DNA of 64,000 nt from Cyanobacteria bacterium SZAS-4 (lineage in GTDB: Bacteria > Cyanobacteriota > Vampirovibrionia > Obscuribacterales > Obscuribacteraceae), in the NCBI GenBank assembly GCA_018266255.1, contig JAFEAT010000015.1, positions 62,001 through 126,000 on the forward strand, read 5' to 3'. Positions 24,868-32,392 of the stretch are shown piece by piece. The notes under the pieces are model-generated. The model searched no databases. It had not been told where the DNA came from and was given only the letters and a program-made list of their open reading frames with translations. The stretch's first letter is position 1. Each line of letters starts with the position of its first letter. The position numbers and the translations under genes were made by a program.

Positions 24868-24894
24868 AAGCCACCACATTAAGTGCGGTGGCTT
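24868..24894. terminator. Hairpin terminator between convergent genes
   Basis: AAGCCACC and GGTGGCTT form an 8-bp stem with an 11-base loop between the bestrophin gene and the convergent secreted protein gene. On the minus strand it is followed by TTTGCATTTG, so it may act bidirectionally. Confidence 0.5.
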
Positions 24895-24942
24895 GCGTTC
24901 AAATTCGAAAAGACGTTCGATACGTTCGGTCTACAAAGTTTG

Positions 24943-25590
24943 TTACCAGCGTCTGCCGCCACCCACGGAGTAGCCGTAGCCACCGCCCATGCCGTATCCG
25001 CCAGTGCTATTGAACGTACCGTCCTGTGGCGGTCTGCCCCATGAGGCAGCGCCCATTTCACTCTGCAATTCATTGAACTGATTGATGCGCATCATCTTAT
25101 TGAAATCATCATCAGACTGCGCGGCAATTTGACTTTCGCGCATTCCTTGAATAGCACCACTCATATTCTTTTGGTCAATATTTTCAGACTCTCGCAAATT
25201 AGCAATTGCCTGATCTAACGCCTTGATGCGAGCCTGTTCAGCCGCTCTGCTTTTGTCGTCAGCCTGAACCCAGTTTTCCAACGCGTGCAAATCGCCGGTT
25301 TTATTCGCATAAGTTCGCGTAGGTGACCCACCGTGCATTTTTAGCTGAAGCAACTGTGCAATTCTTTTCTCGGCATAGAGTCGATAAGGCTCGGTCTTAG
25401 CATCGTTAGCTGCTGCAGCCGCGCGGGCCTGCGCTTCCTGGTCGGATAAACCGTTGATTCGGGCTTGATTGTCTAGCTCCATCTGTCGTTCGTCTTGAAA
25501 GATCGCCTGATTGCTGCCCTGACTGAACGCTGGGACTGAAGTCAACCCCAAAGAACAGACAGCAATGGTCAAAATTGTTTTAAATCGCAT
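24943..25590 (-). CDS. Secreted Ala/Gln-rich protein with Gly-rich tail
   Basis: 215 residues from the ATG at 25590, with GGAGAAGTAAGG just upstream; the open frame reaching 25677 is not needed. The signal peptide spans about 1-23 (ending PAFSQG). Residues 25-180 are mainly helical and charged with many Gln, Ala and Glu, and no cysteines after the signal. The C-terminus is Gly/Tyr-rich (GGYGMGGGYGYSVGGG) and ends in RRW. The Gly-rich tail with final Trp recalls the tails of both DUF2207 proteins in this window. Unknown function. Confidence 0.7.
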   Translation of the reverse strand: MRFKTILTIAVCSLGLTSVPAFSQGSNQAIFQDERQMELDNQARINGLSDQEAQARAAAAANDAKTEPYRLYAEKRIAQLLQLKMHGGSPTRTYANKTGDLHALENWVQADDKSRAAEQARIKALDQAIANLRESENIDQKNMSGAIQGMRESQIAAQSDDDFNKMMRINQFNELQSEMGAASWGRPPQDGTFNSTGGYGMGGGYGYSVGGGRRW

Positions 25591-25791
25591 CCTTACTTCT
25601 CCAAACAGGTCTAAGACCCTGAGATTTGCATACCAACAGTTAAAACATACCCAGCAATTTTTTGAGATAACCGGCAAAATTGCGTAACGCTAAGTGAAGG
25701 CTGAAACGCCCAAATATGCAGGTTCCTGTTAGGTTACCGAGCCCTGAATGTGATAAACAATAGGCTCGTTGGTTCATCTCAGGAGAAATCT

Positions 25792-26763
25792 ATGAAAGGC
25801 ATAGTCATCGAAAAGAACGGCGGTCCTGACGTGATGCAGTTCACGGAACTCTCGCTGCAAAAACCGGGACCGGGTCAAGCACGTATAAAGGTGATGGCAT
25901 CTGGGTTGAACTTTATAGACATCTATCAGCGGCGGGGCGACTACCCCGTGCCATTGCCTTACACACCCGGTCTGGAAGGTTCAGGAGTGGTCGAGGAAGT
26001 GGGCGCGGATGTGACTGTAGTCAAACCTGGCGATCGCGTCGCCTACACCTCGCAGCCGGGTGCTTACGCTGAGGGCAGTCTCGTCAAAGCAGATAGTTTG
26101 ATTCCATTGCCGGAGAGTTTTTCATTCGCACAAGGTGCCGCATTTCCGTTGCAAGGAATGACCGCACATTATCTGATCCACGAATTCCGAAAAGTGAATA
26201 AAGGCGACACAGTTTTGATCCACGCAGCAGCTGGTGGCATGGGTCTGCTACTCGTGCAATGGGCTAAGCATCTGGGTGCTCACGTGTTTGGCACCGTCTC
26301 GACAGAAGAGAAAGCCAAAGCTGCACGCGACGCTGGAGCAGACGAAATTATCTTCTACAACAAAGAAAATTTTGCCAATGCTATTAAACGACTTACAAAC
26401 GATAAGGGCGTTGAATTGATTATCGACGGGGTGGGAAAAACAACTTTCGCTCATAACTTCGACGCCGCCGCAAGACGCGGCACTGTCGTCATTTACGGCT
26501 CAGCCAGTGGGCCGGCAGAGCCTATTGCCCCCAACAGCTTGCAAGCCAAGTCAATCACCGTAGCTGGTGGCTCTCTGGGTAGCTACCTGCTCAATCGAGA
26601 AGAACTTTTATATAGAGCAAACGATGTTTTAAAAGGAATTCAAGAGGGCTGGTTGAATCTCCGCATCGACAATGTGCTGCCACTTGCACAGGCGCAAGAG
26701 GCGCACAAATTGCTGGAAACGAGAAAATCAATCGGCAAAATAGTGTTACGGTCTGATAACTAA
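25792..26763 (+). CDS. qor: NADPH:quinone oxidoreductase, zeta-crystallin type
   Basis: 323 residues, the usual length of the family. The ATG at 25792 has GGAG 7 bases upstream. The N-terminal GroES-like fold carries GLNFIDIYQRRGDYP and PGLEGSGVVEEVG; the cofactor-binding fold has HAAAGGMGLLLVQWAK, where the AAAGGxG motif binds NADPH. No structural zinc cysteines are present, as expected for the quinone reductase branch of the MDR superfamily. It likely reduces quinones by one electron in the cytosol. Single gene, followed by an AT-rich gap and a small protein gene. Confidence 0.92.
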   Translation: MKGIVIEKNGGPDVMQFTELSLQKPGPGQARIKVMASGLNFIDIYQRRGDYPVPLPYTPGLEGSGVVEEVGADVTVVKPGDRVAYTSQPGAYAEGSLVKADSLIPLPESFSFAQGAAFPLQGMTAHYLIHEFRKVNKGDTVLIHAAAGGMGLLLVQWAKHLGAHVFGTVSTEEKAKAARDAGADEIIFYNKENFANAIKRLTNDKGVELIIDGVGKTTFAHNFDAAARRGTVVIYGSASGPAEPIAPNSLQAKSITVAGGSLGSYLLNREELLYRANDVLKGIQEGWLNLRIDNVLPLAQAQEAHKLLETRKSIGKIVLRSDN

Positions 26764-26820
26764 ATATGGTGGCGCAAAGAAAATTTCCTTACGGAAACCT
26801 CTCCTAATAATTCTCGTCAT

Positions 26821-26857
26821 CTAGTTACAGGAACTACAGGGTTCCGAAAATAACTAG
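26821..26857 (+). ncRNA. Structured 5' leader of small protein gene
   Basis: Two nested inverted repeats: CTAGTTA pairs with TAACTAG (7 bp) outside, GGAAC pairs with GTTCC (5 bp) inside. The structure ends 13 bases before the ATG at 26871 and just ahead of the GGAAG ribosome site. It could control translation of the small protein, or be a DNA operator. Function not shown. Confidence 0.35.
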
Positions 26858-26870
26858 AATGGAAGTGAAC

Positions 26871-27044
26871 ATGAAAGCGCTGAAGAAACCAGTCAGACAC
26901 CTCACAATCGTTGAGACGAATGAAAAGACGTGGACCGACTTGGACATCGAAGATTTCGAAGATCTGTTCGAACTCGCCGATGACGTATACATGGCGACAT
27001 TAGATACGCACGTCGCCGCACTAGAATGCACACGCACTGAATAA
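26871..27044 (+). CDS. Small acidic protein, 57 residues
   Basis: Starts at the ATG at 26871 (GGAAG 5 bases upstream) with a basic N-terminus (MKALKKPVRH), followed by a strongly acidic middle (DLDIEDFEDLFELADDVY) and one cysteine near the end. No signal peptide or membrane segment. I recognise no family. The gene is framed by a structured leader and by a near-perfect intrinsic terminator 37 bases after the stop, so it appears as an independent short transcript, which strengthens the case that it is expressed. Confidence 0.6.
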   Translation: MKALKKPVRHLTIVETNEKTWTDLDIEDFEDLFELADDVYMATLDTHVAALECTRTE

Positions 27045-27081
27045 ACAATCAGACCACCTCTTCTCAAGTCTCCTCATTAGC

Positions 27082-27109
27082 AAAAGAGCGCCCAAATGGG
27101 CGCTCTTTT
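27082..27109. terminator. Strong intrinsic terminator
   Basis: A 12-bp perfect stem (AAAAGAGCGCCC and GGGCGCTCTTTT) with an AAAT loop and a U-run in the transcript. A-tracts on the other side make it able to work in both directions. It ends the small acidic protein transcript. Confidence 0.85.
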
Positions 27110-27155
27110 CAGTAGTCTATCGTTTCGCAGCTTATGCAGCCCTGATGCCTGCCGG

Positions 27156-27172
27156 CACCGAGTATGGTTCTA
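27156..27172. terminator. CACC-N6-GGTT imperfect palindrome
   Basis: CACC-GAGTAT-GGTT, followed by the CTA that is the stop codon of the minus-strand frame at 27170. Same position and form as the hairpin at 15303-15322, with one mismatch. Confidence 0.25.
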
Positions 27173-27445
27173 CACAGCCGTGTAATTTTGATCTTCAGTT
27201 TTTAAACATCGATTGCTCGAACGACAAATCGCGTTGATATTGCGGTCTGCAATCATCTCGTTCACGGTGTTCTTCAAATAAGCGATAGCATTGACGATTG
27301 CCCGGGCAATCGAAAATTGCATCTTTGTTTGTGCATGTGCTTTTCTGCGCAAACTGCGAATATCGGCAACGGTCATTCGCTTTTCAGGATTTAAGTCTTC
27401 AAGAGAGCCGAGCTCTGCTGACGACGTTAGTCGAATAACATTCAC
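27170..27445 (-). CDS. Hypothetical basic small protein, uncertain
   Basis: 91 residues if started at a GTG at 27445, which has GAGG 8 bases upstream; the longer frame to 27505 lacks a site. The product is helical and mildly basic, with a TVADIRSLRRKAHAQTK stretch near residue 25, a hydrophobic helix (IARAIVNAIAYLKNTVNEMI), and two cysteines near the end. No family recognised. It lies alone between a strong terminator and proB, divergent from proB. Because no other gene explains this 480-base stretch, a real gene is likely but not certain. Confidence 0.45.
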   Translation of the reverse strand: MNVIRLTSSAELGSLEDLNPEKRMTVADIRSLRRKAHAQTKMQFSIARAIVNAIAYLKNTVNEMIADRNINAICRSSNRCLKTEDQNYTAV

Positions 27446-27541
27446 GTTTACAACCTCAACACCTAAGACCAACTTAATACTAAGTCTAAGTGCCACCAAA
27501 CTCAAGCTAATTTTTTCTTGGCAACGTCCAAATCGAACCCA

Positions 27542-27568
27542 TTGAACGGGGTGAAAAGCTAGTAGAAT
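27542..27568 (+). promoter_or_regulatory. Possible proB promoter
   Basis: TTGAAC and TAGAAT (5 of 6 match to the -10 consensus) are separated by 15 bases, 33 bases before the proB ATG. The spacing is shorter than ideal, so this is tentative. Confidence 0.3.
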
Positions 27569-27600
27569 ACAGACGCTTAGAGGAGTCTAGAAGATATACG

Positions 27601-28770
27601 ATGGCACAACTTGACCGCACCGAATTAATCAAACGGTCTCGCAGGGTAGTTGTCAAGCTCGGCACAGCCGTGCTCATGCGAGATGAAGGCGGAATTGCCT
27701 TAAGCCGTTTTTACGCTTTTATCGAAGGATTAGCGGCCATAAAAAAAAGCGGCCGCGAAGTGCTGCTGGTCACATCCGGAGCTGTTGGACTCGGTTCGCA
27801 GAAGCTTGGATACGGCAGCAAACCTAAGTTGCTGCCACAGAAACAGGCTTGCGCAGCCGTTGGACAGGGAAGATTGATGGCGCTTTATTCAGACGCCTTC
27901 GATCGATTGGGAATAACCGCCGCACAGATTTTGTTGACTGAAGAAGATTTTTCCAACCGTCAACGTTATCTGAACTTGAGAAGCACGATCGCTGAACTAG
28001 TCTCCATGGGAGCGATTCCGGTCTTCAACGAGAACGACACGGTCTCGACAGCCGAGCTGGAACCACTGAGAAATTCTTCTGACTTCAAAGTCAATTTTGG
28101 CGACAACGACAAACTATCGGCCCTGGTTGCAAGCAAAATCGACGCCGACCTTCTCGTCATCCTTACCGACGTAGAGGGCTTGTACACGGCTGATCCGCGC
28201 TCTGATGAAGGTGCAAATTTGATTTCAGTCGTCGAAAATATCACACCCGAAATCGAATCATTAGCTTCCGGAGAAAAATCCAAAGTTGGTCGAGGAGGTA
28301 TGAAGACCAAGTTGGCAGCAGCCAGAGTAGCCACTCAATCTGGCTGCGCGACAATTATTGCTGGTGGAAAAATACCAAACGTAATCGAAAAAATATTCGC
28401 TTACGAAGATCTTGGCACCATCTTCCTTCCGCATGCCATGCGCAGCGGCAAAGAAAAATGGATCGCATTTGCAACCACTGTAAAAGCATCCATCGTCATC
28501 AACAAAGGTGCAGAAGAAGCTCTTCTGAAGAGGAAAGCGAGCTTGCTACCAGCTGGAGTGACTGAAGTGCGCGGCAACTTCGACCGCGGAGATGTGATCA
28601 GCGTGCTCGACGAATCAGGCAGTGAGTTCGCACGTGGCATAGTCAACTACTCGAGCGTCGAAGCAAAGAAGATCTCGGGCATGCATTCAGATCGAATTGA
28701 TGAAGTGATTGAAAGCAGAAACTATGATGCGCTGATAACCCGTGATAATATCGCTTTCTTGGAAGCCTAA
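27601..28770 (+). CDS. proB: Glutamate 5-kinase
   Basis: 389 residues. It phosphorylates L-glutamate to glutamyl 5-phosphate with ATP, the first committed step of proline synthesis, in the cytosol. The amino-acid kinase domain (about 10-270) shows VVVKLGTAVL, TSGAVGLG, VFNENDTVS, NFGDNDKLSALVA and VGRGGMKTKLAAARVA. A PUA domain (about 290-375) follows, as in E. coli ProB (367 residues), so it has the feedback-regulated long form. proA starts 11 bases downstream and proC overlaps proA, giving a full operon. Confidence 0.96.
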   Translation: MAQLDRTELIKRSRRVVVKLGTAVLMRDEGGIALSRFYAFIEGLAAIKKSGREVLLVTSGAVGLGSQKLGYGSKPKLLPQKQACAAVGQGRLMALYSDAFDRLGITAAQILLTEEDFSNRQRYLNLRSTIAELVSMGAIPVFNENDTVSTAELEPLRNSSDFKVNFGDNDKLSALVASKIDADLLVILTDVEGLYTADPRSDEGANLISVVENITPEIESLASGEKSKVGRGGMKTKLAAARVATQSGCATIIAGGKIPNVIEKIFAYEDLGTIFLPHAMRSGKEKWIAFATTVKASIVINKGAEEALLKRKASLLPAGVTEVRGNFDRGDVISVLDESGSEFARGIVNYSSVEAKKISGMHSDRIDEVIESRNYDALITRDNIAFLEA

Positions 28771-28781
28771 CAGGTGGCACG

Positions 28782-30170
28782 ATGACCGGGTCAACAGACA
28801 ATCAAACAACGGGCGCAACCACCCGCAACATCGCCTCTGTTTTGACTCTGGCGCAAAAGGCAAAGCAGGCCGCTAGCGTTTTGGCGGGCAGCTCTGGCAG
28901 CGCTCGCAATCAAGCATTGTTAGCAATAGCAGCTGAAATCGAGGCTCACGAGAGCAAAATACTCGAAGAGAACAAACGGGACTTGAAGCATGCAGCAACC
29001 CTGCTGGCTGCAGGAAAAATCTCTCAAGCTTTAATAGACAGACTCAAATTGGACCACAGCAAACTCTCATCAGTGGTCGAAGGTATTCGCCAACTGGCAA
29101 AAATGCCCGATCCACTTGGAAAAATTGATCTAGATAGAGAGCTAGACAAGAATCTCGAACTCCAGCGCGTCACCTGCCCGATCGGTTTGATCGGCGTAAT
29201 CTTCGAGGCCCGCCCTGACGCTCTGCCCCAAATCGCCTCCCTATGCCTGAAGAGCGGCGATGGAGTCATTCTCAAAGGCGGCGCTGAAGCAGAACATTCC
29301 AATCGCATTCTATTCGACTGTCTGAAGAGAGCCGCACAGCACGCGGGATTACCAGGCGATTGCATGGTTTTACTAGAATCACGCGCTGACGTAAACGAAT
29401 TGCTGACGGCAGATCGTTTTGTCGATCTGGTCATTCCTCGTGGGTCCAACGCTCTGGTTCGGTTCATTCAAGACAACACACGCATTCCCGTTCTTGGTCA
29501 CGCCGAGGGAATTTGCCACGTTTATGTCGATGAGTCTGCTAACTTCGATAAAGCTATTTCATTAATCTGCGACGCAAAAATTCAGTATCCGTCAGCATGC
29601 AATGCCGCAGAGACCGTCTTAATTCACAAAACGATTGCGCCACAATTGATGCCTCGACTGGCAAAACAGCTGACTGAGCGCAAGGTGTCGCTTCGCTGCG
29701 ATGCAGAAGCGCTCAAGCTTGCTGGCTCAGGTGCCAACACGTCGCTGGCCAGCGCAGACGACTGGGGCACCGAATATGGTGACTTGATCGTTGCCGTCAA
29801 AGTCGTCAAAGACCTGGAGGAAGCGATTGAGCACATCAACGAATTCGGCTCAGGTCATACAGAAACAATGGTTGGCGAAAATCAAAAGACATTCGACAAA
29901 TTTTTCTCTCAAGTCAATTCCGCGGGAGTTTACTTGAACGCCTCCACTCGCTTCGCTGATGGATTCAGATATGGCTTCGGCGCGGAAGTCGGCATCAGCA
30001 CTGCGAAACAACATCCGCGCGGTCCGGTCGGCATTGAAGGACTCGTCACTTACAAGTACAAACTAATCGGTGACGGACATATCGTGGCAGACTATGTCGG
30101 GGCAGAAGCAAAACAGTTTACGCATCGAGATTTAAGCAGACCACCGAAACAGGAAGACAAACAATGTTAA
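28782..30170 (+). CDS. proA: Glutamate-5-semialdehyde dehydrogenase (gamma-glutamyl phosphate reductase)
   Basis: 462 residues. It reduces glutamyl 5-phosphate to glutamate 5-semialdehyde with NADPH, the second step of proline synthesis. The aldehyde-dehydrogenase-like fold shows ITCPIGLIGVIFEARPDALP-type family sequence (CPIGLIGVIFEARPD) and the catalytic cysteine in YPSACNAAET, near residue 271. It is about 45 residues longer than E. coli ProA, partly from a Thr/Asn-rich N-terminal extension. Starts 11 bases after proB and overlaps proC by 7 bases. Confidence 0.96.
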   Translation: MTGSTDNQTTGATTRNIASVLTLAQKAKQAASVLAGSSGSARNQALLAIAAEIEAHESKILEENKRDLKHAATLLAAGKISQALIDRLKLDHSKLSSVVEGIRQLAKMPDPLGKIDLDRELDKNLELQRVTCPIGLIGVIFEARPDALPQIASLCLKSGDGVILKGGAEAEHSNRILFDCLKRAAQHAGLPGDCMVLLESRADVNELLTADRFVDLVIPRGSNALVRFIQDNTRIPVLGHAEGICHVYVDESANFDKAISLICDAKIQYPSACNAAETVLIHKTIAPQLMPRLAKQLTERKVSLRCDAEALKLAGSGANTSLASADDWGTEYGDLIVAVKVVKDLEEAIEHINEFGSGHTETMVGENQKTFDKFFSQVNSAGVYLNASTRFADGFRYGFGAEVGISTAKQHPRGPVGIEGLVTYKYKLIGDGHIVADYVGAEAKQFTHRDLSRPPKQEDKQC

Positions 30171-30994
30171 AGGGTAAGAAACTGGGAGTGATTGGGGTCG
30201 GCAAACTTGGTGAGGCGCTCATCGCTGGACTGCTCAAGCAAAGTGATTTAGACGTGACTGATATCATAGGCAGTGTACATCACGAAGCCTCTATCGACCG
30301 AGTCAAAGAGCGATTAGGCATCAGCACCACATTAGACAATCGTGAGCTAACTAAAGATCGAGACATCATCTTGATCGCGGTAAAACCGCAGAACATGGAC
30401 AAAGTGGTGCGCGAAATTGCCGATCAACTCAAACCGAATCAACTTTTGATTTCAGTGGCGGCTTCGGTTACGACTGCGTTCGTTGAAGAACGACTGACTC
30501 AGCCGATCCCAGTTGTTAGGGCTATGCCTAACACACCAAGCGTGATGAACGCAGGCATGACCGGTCTGTGCCTGGGGACACACGCTAAGAGCGAACACAA
30601 GGAGATAGCGGAAGCAATTTTCGACTGCGTCGGAAAAACAGTGTTTGTCGACGAAAACTTGATGGACGGAGTTACCGCGCTGTCAGCGAGTGGTCCAGCT
30701 TACCTGTATGTAGTTATCGAATCCCTGGCAGAAGCTGGTGTGAAGCTCGGTCTGTCCAGAGAAGTATCCACATTGTTAGCATCGCAAACGATGTATGGTG
30801 CATCGCGGATGGTGCTGGAATCGAAAGCACATCCTGCTTTGCTAAAAGACATGGTCACCACTCCTGCCGGATGCACCATCGACGGACTGATGGAACTGGA
30901 AGAAGGCAAGCTGCGCGTGACGCTGATTAAAGCTGTGGTGAAAGCAGCAGAACGCGCTCGCGAACTGGTGAACAACCAAAACAGTTCCAAATAG
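30164..30994 (+). CDS. proC: Pyrroline-5-carboxylate reductase
   Basis: 276 residues. It catalyses the last step of proline synthesis, reduction of 1-pyrroline-5-carboxylate with NAD(P)H. The N-terminal Rossmann motif GVIGVGKLGEALIAGLL, VRAMPNTPSVMNAGMTGL, SASGPAYLYVVIESLAEAG and TTPAGCTIDGLMELEEG near the end are the family blocks. The ATG at 30164 lies within the last codons of proA, so translation is coupled. It converges with the degenerate GGDEF gene, leaving only 9 bases. Confidence 0.96.
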   Translation: MLKGKKLGVIGVGKLGEALIAGLLKQSDLDVTDIIGSVHHEASIDRVKERLGISTTLDNRELTKDRDIILIAVKPQNMDKVVREIADQLKPNQLLISVAASVTTAFVEERLTQPIPVVRAMPNTPSVMNAGMTGLCLGTHAKSEHKEIAEAIFDCVGKTVFVDENLMDGVTALSASGPAYLYVVIESLAEAGVKLGLSREVSTLLASQTMYGASRMVLESKAHPALLKDMVTTPAGCTIDGLMELEEGKLRVTLIKAVVKAAERARELVNNQNSSK

Positions 30995-31003
30995 AAGCAG
31001 ACC

Positions 31004-32296
31004 TTACGTTGGGAAGAGCAAGATCGGATTGACCAGTGTTTTCGCCGTTTCTTTTGCTTGTCTAGCCGCGGCAATCAATACTTCTGGATCGTCACAAGTG
31101 TGAGGCAACGACGCCATACCAATGGCAGCTAACACGCCTTCACTGCGATTGCCTGCTGTCAACGGTTCGCTCGTAATTGCGCTGTGCAATTTCGGCGCCC
31201 ACTCAGAGATCGCTTCATGACCAAGACCTGGTAGCAGAGCGGCAAACTCACCACCGCTTAAGTGGGTGACGATATCGAACTCTGTCGCTATTGTGTTGAT
31301 GCGGTCTATGATCATTGGCAACGCGATTCCTGGCAAAGCCACATTTTCATTGCCGATTCTCAAAGCGACTTCGAAAACAACCACTGAATAAGGGGTGTTA
31401 GACCGACGGAACAAAGCTTGCTCACGAAACAAGTAATAGACAAATGCTGCAAACGAGTGCATGCCAGTCGCCTGATCCAACATTCCCGCACCGATTTTAT
31501 CGATCAAAGTCACATCTAACTTGATCGGCGGAGGTAGTGCGACCGATGGCGCAACTGGTGCAGCGGGCTCTGCCACTGGCGGCGCGGGCGCCGGTTGACT
31601 GCTGTCTGGCACCTGGTCGAGAGGTAGTGGAGCTGCCGGTCTAGGAGTGGATGCGATTGGTTGAGCGGTGCCTGGATGAAGAGCCGGCATGTTCGTCCGA
31701 GACGCATTAGCGTTGAACGCCGGCGGTTGAATCAGTCCGTCTACCCAATTGTCTGACGGAGCTGGTGCTATCTGTGGTGGCGCCTGGAAGGCGTTAATCG
31801 CGTTCTGATTCGCCTGGGCATAAAAATTGTTCGGAGCAGCTGGAGCTGAAGGATCTCCTGGAGCACCACCCTGTCCGGGCGCGAGCGGGTTGTCTAGGTC
31901 CATGCCACCGCCGCCGATATTCACTTGCAGCGACATTGGCTGTGACGGAACCATGACCTGATCCTCTCCATCGGCAGGAACATATTGAGCATCGATTTTG
32001 ATTTTGTTTTGCACCATCAAGACGTCTTCAGAGCCACGATTCCAAAGCCTGATCGCGTTTGGACCGTCACCTCTTTGCAAAGTCCAGGATGGGGGGTTCT
32101 TATTACCAACTGAAAGGTTGAGCTTGACGACGAAAAACTGATGATTGTTGGGATGCTCGAAGGGCAATTCGATCGTCTTGCCAATTCGCTTCTGTCCCTC
32201 TGCAATGGCATAACGCAAGTCATCAGTTGTCGGCACCGAATTCATTTTCGGTAGTCGATGAACTTGAGTAGTGCTCAGGGAATCGAATAAAGGCAT
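31004..32296 (-). CDS. Shared N-domain, Pro-rich linker and degenerate GGDEF domain
   Basis: 430 residues, cytosolic. Residues 13-108 match the N-terminal domain of the proteins at 15320 and 37538 (HRLPKM, GKTIELPF, WTLQRGD, a hydrophobic end). A Pro/Ala/Asn-rich linker covers about 110-265. Residues about 270-430 resemble a GGDEF domain: ATGMHSFAAFVYYLFREQ, a DIVTHLSGGEFAALLPG core and late AIGMASLP. The active-site GG(D/E)EF reads SGGEF, and the I-site RxxD reads TEFD, so cyclase activity is doubtful; a nucleotide-binding or dimerising role is more likely. GAGGA lies about 11 bases before the ATG. Confidence 0.8.
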   Translation of the reverse strand: MPLFDSLSTTQVHRLPKMNSVPTTDDLRYAIAEGQKRIGKTIELPFEHPNNHQFFVVKLNLSVGNKNPPSWTLQRGDGPNAIRLWNRGSEDVLMVQNKIKIDAQYVPADGEDQVMVPSQPMSLQVNIGGGGMDLDNPLAPGQGGAPGDPSAPAAPNNFYAQANQNAINAFQAPPQIAPAPSDNWVDGLIQPPAFNANASRTNMPALHPGTAQPIASTPRPAAPLPLDQVPDSSQPAPAPPVAEPAAPVAPSVALPPPIKLDVTLIDKIGAGMLDQATGMHSFAAFVYYLFREQALFRRSNTPYSVVVFEVALRIGNENVALPGIALPMIIDRINTIATEFDIVTHLSGGEFAALLPGLGHEAISEWAPKLHSAITSEPLTAGNRSEGVLAAIGMASLPHTCDDPEVLIAAARQAKETAKTLVNPILLFPT

Positions 32297-32392
32297 GCGT
32301 TTTTAATCCTCACCGCCGACGTAGCGCTCAGTCAATATACCCAGTTTATCGCAACAGACCCACAGTCCGAACATCGCCCGCCTGTGAACACA

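Noticed and set aside
29767-29780. CACC-GAATAT-GGTG inside proA
   Set aside because: It lies in well-conserved coding sequence, not at a gene end, so it is taken as chance rather than a member of the hairpin set.
31004-32296. Active diguanylate cyclase
   Set aside because: SGGEF and TEFD replace the active core and I-site, so I do not count it as an enzyme.
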